Below are positions 61,566 to 64,000 of a DNA stretch of 64,000 nt, one piece after another; position 1 is the stretch's first letter, and each line of letters opens with the position of its first letter. The stretch is from Tretioscincus oriximinensis. Lineage: Eukaryota > Chordata > Lepidosauria > Squamata > Gymnophthalmidae. The notes under the pieces were generated by a model. That model was given only the letters and a program-made list of their open reading frames with translations, did not search any database and was not told the DNA's origin. Location: the NCBI GenBank assembly GCA_022410635.1, contig JAJVDF010000193.1, positions 496,646-560,645 of the forward strand. The letters run 5' to 3'. Both the position numbers and the translations under genes were made by a program.

Positions 61566-62392
61566 TGTTTTTTGAGGTAAGTTTTGATTCATCGGATCCT
61601 TGAACTCTAAATTTGCTCCACAGTCACCCCTTTTTACCCTGTCTGATCACACTCTAATTGTGCAATATATTAAATGTTCAGCCAGACAGAAATATTTTCA
61701 TCTGTGTACTGTATAGCATAATTTGTAACTAAGTTTCCACACCTATACATTGAATTTTAAGAGTCTCTGACTAATATGAGTATTAGAAATAATTTTACTA
61801 TTAGCCATTACCGTATCCTATGGCATGATTCCAGCTGCTTGCTAGAAGTTTACCCAGTCCTCCATTTTTCATCTAAATGTCTGGTTTTTAATGATTTATA
61901 GACAGGCATTCTGTATTCCAAACTGTTTCCTTGGTACCTAGCTGCTGACAGAAAGAAAAGCCTTTGATATTATCACAAGAGCTCTCAGAACAGCTTCCTT
62001 CCAGTGCCAGAAGCATTGAACATTTTAAGTGCAACTTGGCAGTCACCTGAAAGGCCTAAATTTACCAAAGGAAAAAAGTGGGGGAATTAACTGTATCTTT
62101 ATTACCCAGGTGGAAAATGTAAGACCAAACACTGTTTGTTGGCTAAATGTCAGGCTGCATTATCACGCCAAACACTATTTAATTTCTTCAGGATGATTAT
62201 TATTGTCATTGAAATGAAGTTGATTGTGCTAAAACTATTTCAGTTAAGAGCCTGAGGTAAATTCATAAACAATGCTGGGAATCTCCCCACCTCTGTTTCC
62301 CTTGTCTTCTTTTGAAAACTGATAGCTTGGTTTCTTTTTAACTTCTTTTTAGCAAGATGGAAGTTCGCACATTACAGCAATATTTTAAGAAC
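61566..62392. other. Repeat-free block, possible conserved non-coding DNA
   Basis: 61860-62390 shows no repeat family or long frame and has balanced, non-degenerate sequence (for example CAAGAGCTCTCAGAACAGCT, AGGCTGCATTATCACGCC). I infer only weakly that it may be conserved. Confidence 0.3.
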
Positions 62393-62639
62393 TAGGGGAA
62401 TTAGCCCACTGCCTTAGCGATACATTAGGCTCTAGCATTATCTACCTATACTGACCTACCTATCCATCTGTCTACCGATCTATCTATGAAACCCTTCTTA
62501 TTCCCTCCTCTCTCTTCTCAACTCTCTCCCTTACTTTCGTTTTTTTCCCATTGGATGGATGTGTGTGCCTGCCTGCCTGCGTNNATGTGTGTGTGTGCGC
62601 GCCTGTATGTCCCTGCGTGTTTTTGTGTGTGTCTGTGTG
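62393..62639. repeat. Repeat-like start followed by tetranucleotide-rich DNA
   Basis: GGGGAATTAGCCCACTGCCT (62396-62415) resembles 10318-10337. Then come CTAC/CTAT units (62440-62490), a pyrimidine block and a GT-rich block (62557-62640) with two n. Confidence 0.6.
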
Positions 62640-62983
62640 TGGTGCAACCGATCAGACACGATCAGTAGCACTGCCTGTCCCTGTTCTGCTATCCGCCCCC
62701 TGCTGTCTGTCTGGGATGGACAGGGAGGCAGANGCAGGCCGCAGGCTGATGGGCACAGCTGATTGGCTTCTGCCGCCTTTCGCAGCCTTCCCCCTCTGCC
62801 TCTGGCCTGCCTTTTCAGCGCTGCGGCAGAACAGGGAGGCTGCAAGAGGTGATGGAAGCCGATCAGCTATTCTGATCAGCCCACGGCCTGCATCTACCTC
62901 CCAGTCCATCCCAGACAGCTGGCAGGGGGCATGCAGCAGAACAGGGATGGGCAGCGCTACTGATTGTTTCTGATCGTTTGCCC
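62640..62983. mobile_element. GC-rich 344-bp hairpin element
   Basis: The outer arms GGTGCAACCGATCAGACACG and TTGTTTCTGATCGTTTGCCC are inverted. Pairing continues inward: CCTGTCCCTGTTCTGC with GCAGAACAGGGATGGG, CTGGGATGGACAGGGAGGC with CTCCCAGTCCATCCCAG, GCAGGCCGCAGGCTGAT with ATCAGCCCACGGCCTGC, and AGCTGATTGGCTTCTGCC with its partner near 62850. The only unpaired part is around 62800-62830. It is much richer in G+C than its surroundings. The frames inside have no recognisable domain. It is probably a non-autonomous DNA transposon; no target duplication was identified. Confidence 0.65.
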
Positions 62984-63352
62984 CATTGCCGCCATTTTAG
63001 GTGGTGGCGATTCATTGGTGTCACAGCCTGGAGCCCTCTGGGCTGCAGCCGGCCCCCGATGTTCCTGTGTTGAATGCACGTGGGGATGGTGCCTAATGGC
63101 GTTGTCTTGTTTACCCCCCACTAATGCGGCCTGGTGGGCACTACACACTGGCCTTCATGCATGCATGTTAAAGCCTTGACTGTACGGATGCTCATTTCAG
63201 AATTATATATCATGACAATAGTTCAGAATCACAGAGACACATTCTAAAATGTACCCTAACTATCTCAAATATGAGACCCTGGAGCAACCCATCAAATCCT
63301 AGGTTGCTCTGGAATGAACCTTATCTGCAGGCCTTTCACATGGTTCTTTGCA
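62984..63352. other. GC-rich spacer, no gene seen
   Basis: The G+C-rich texture continues to about 63160 (CTCTGGGCTGCAGCCGGCCC). It could be the rest of the same insertion as the hairpin. No frame with a known domain. Confidence 0.35.
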
Positions 63353-63616
63353 TAAACTGGCCAGATGAACCTGCTTTCCTGGGGAAAACCATGGGGGGGG
63401 GAGTGGATTTCTCCATTTTTTGCTGATAATTTTTTGGCTCTGTCCCCCATGCCTCAGATCGACTTTGCTAATTTCTAACATGATTATTTTCTCAGACATT
63501 TTCATGGGTATCTGGCATGTACAGGATTTCACATGGGGTGGATGTACATATTGGTGGATTGATTTGCATGAATATTAATTACCCCAGTTTGGGTCTCAGA
63601 AAATCTAGTCAGTCTT
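63353..63616. mobile_element. hAT MITE with perfect 8-bp target duplication
   Basis: It begins TAAACTGGCCAGATGAACCT and ends AAATCTAGTCAGTCTT. TCTTTGCA lies directly outside both ends (63345-63352 and 63617-63624). The termini are diverged versions of TAGGCTGACCAGAT, and the right half matches 59261 in reverse complement. It has no coding capacity. Confidence 0.8.
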
Positions 63617-63867
63617 TCTTTGCACTTTCCTTAATTCCAAAATAGGAATCCATGTAAGCTTCTGGGCAACATCAATCCATATGAAAGGGCAGATGTGTGC
63701 TCCCTCACAGGTACACATTAGATAGAGAGTAAACACTGGTCAAAATGGACCAGATTCCAGATTAAACATGTCTACCACTGGACAGTATGGCCCCTGGACA
63801 AAACATAGAGGCATGCAAAAGAGAAACCATTCACACTGTTTTGATACTGTTTTAATACATCTATTTA

Positions 63868-63950
63868 GTATTGTTTTTATTGTTGACTGCCCTGAGACCG
63901 TCAGGTATAGAGCGGGGTATAAGTATAAATAAATAAAATAAAAAAATATA
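63868..63950 (+). mobile_element. L2 LINE 3' end
   Basis: TTATTGTTGACTGCCCTGAG, ACCGTCAGGTATAGAGCGGG and GTATAAGTATAAATAAATAA match the 3' end of the young L2 at 50590-50660. Only the tail region is present. Confidence 0.85.
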
Positions 63951-64000
63951 CATGACAGGCAGGGGATGCATTTTGGCAGTACATCAAAGCATGTCACTGA

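Noticed and set aside
62531..62973. Several frames of 67-140 codons on both strands
   Set aside because: They fall in a GC-rich palindrome where stop codons are rare; no domain is seen and the arms encode each other's antisense.

Overview
The window looks like intergenic or intronic DNA from a reptile, most likely a squamate. It holds tRNA-derived SINEs with LINE-like 3' ends, CR1 and L2 LINE pieces, an RTE/BovB relic, two L1 3' ends, several small DNA-transposon families and many (AAT)n, (AAC)n and (CTT)n microsatellites. The squamate call rests on recognising the repeat families and was not checked by a search. I found no host gene, tRNA, rRNA, CRISPR array or operon. Every protein-like stretch I could assign belongs to a transposable element. 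About one base per kilobase is a single n, and there is one 140-base gap (35213-35352).

Layout. 1-15 kb: mostly unique AT-rich DNA with an L2 3' end, a SINE carrying a 5' leader (3364), a hAT-type MITE (7694), old CR1 pieces, a pyrimidine tract (10310), a minus-strand SINE (11493) and an L1 ORF2 tail (13453). 15-31 kb: compound microsatellites, a minus CR1 split by a foldback element (21285), an interrupted SINE (23755), a decayed PIF/Harbinger transposase on the minus strand (about 25860-26660) and a minus CR1 split by a tiny hAT element with a near-perfect palindrome (27106). 31-44 kb: a second L1 tail, a 74-bp duplication with an inverted filler copied from 1.6 kb away, a self-complementary (ACT)n/(AGT)n tract, two tail-to-tail SINEs around the gap, a Harbinger MITE (37476) and an RTE/BovB relic (41920). 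44-58 kb: a CR1 cluster, a fresh-looking 5'-truncated L2 with an open C-terminal reverse-transcriptase frame (49768-50524), another Harbinger MITE (51903), and a three-layer nest in which a hAT element with an 8-bp target duplication holds a hAT MITE and a SINE (53189-54063). 58-64 kb: more foldback copies (60057, 60296), a GC-rich 344-bp hairpin (62640) and a hAT MITE with a perfect 8-bp target duplication (63353).

The interest is in mobile-element biology. One foldback family is flanked by 11-14 bp direct repeats. A hAT MITE family can be defined by termini and 8-bp duplications. A SINE subtype has a non-tRNA leader. Two rearrangements carry the mark of template switching. Three stretches (36050-36800, 58190-58560, 61860-62390) look repeat-free and could be conserved non-coding elements, but that is a guess from composition. 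I did not find a new gene system.
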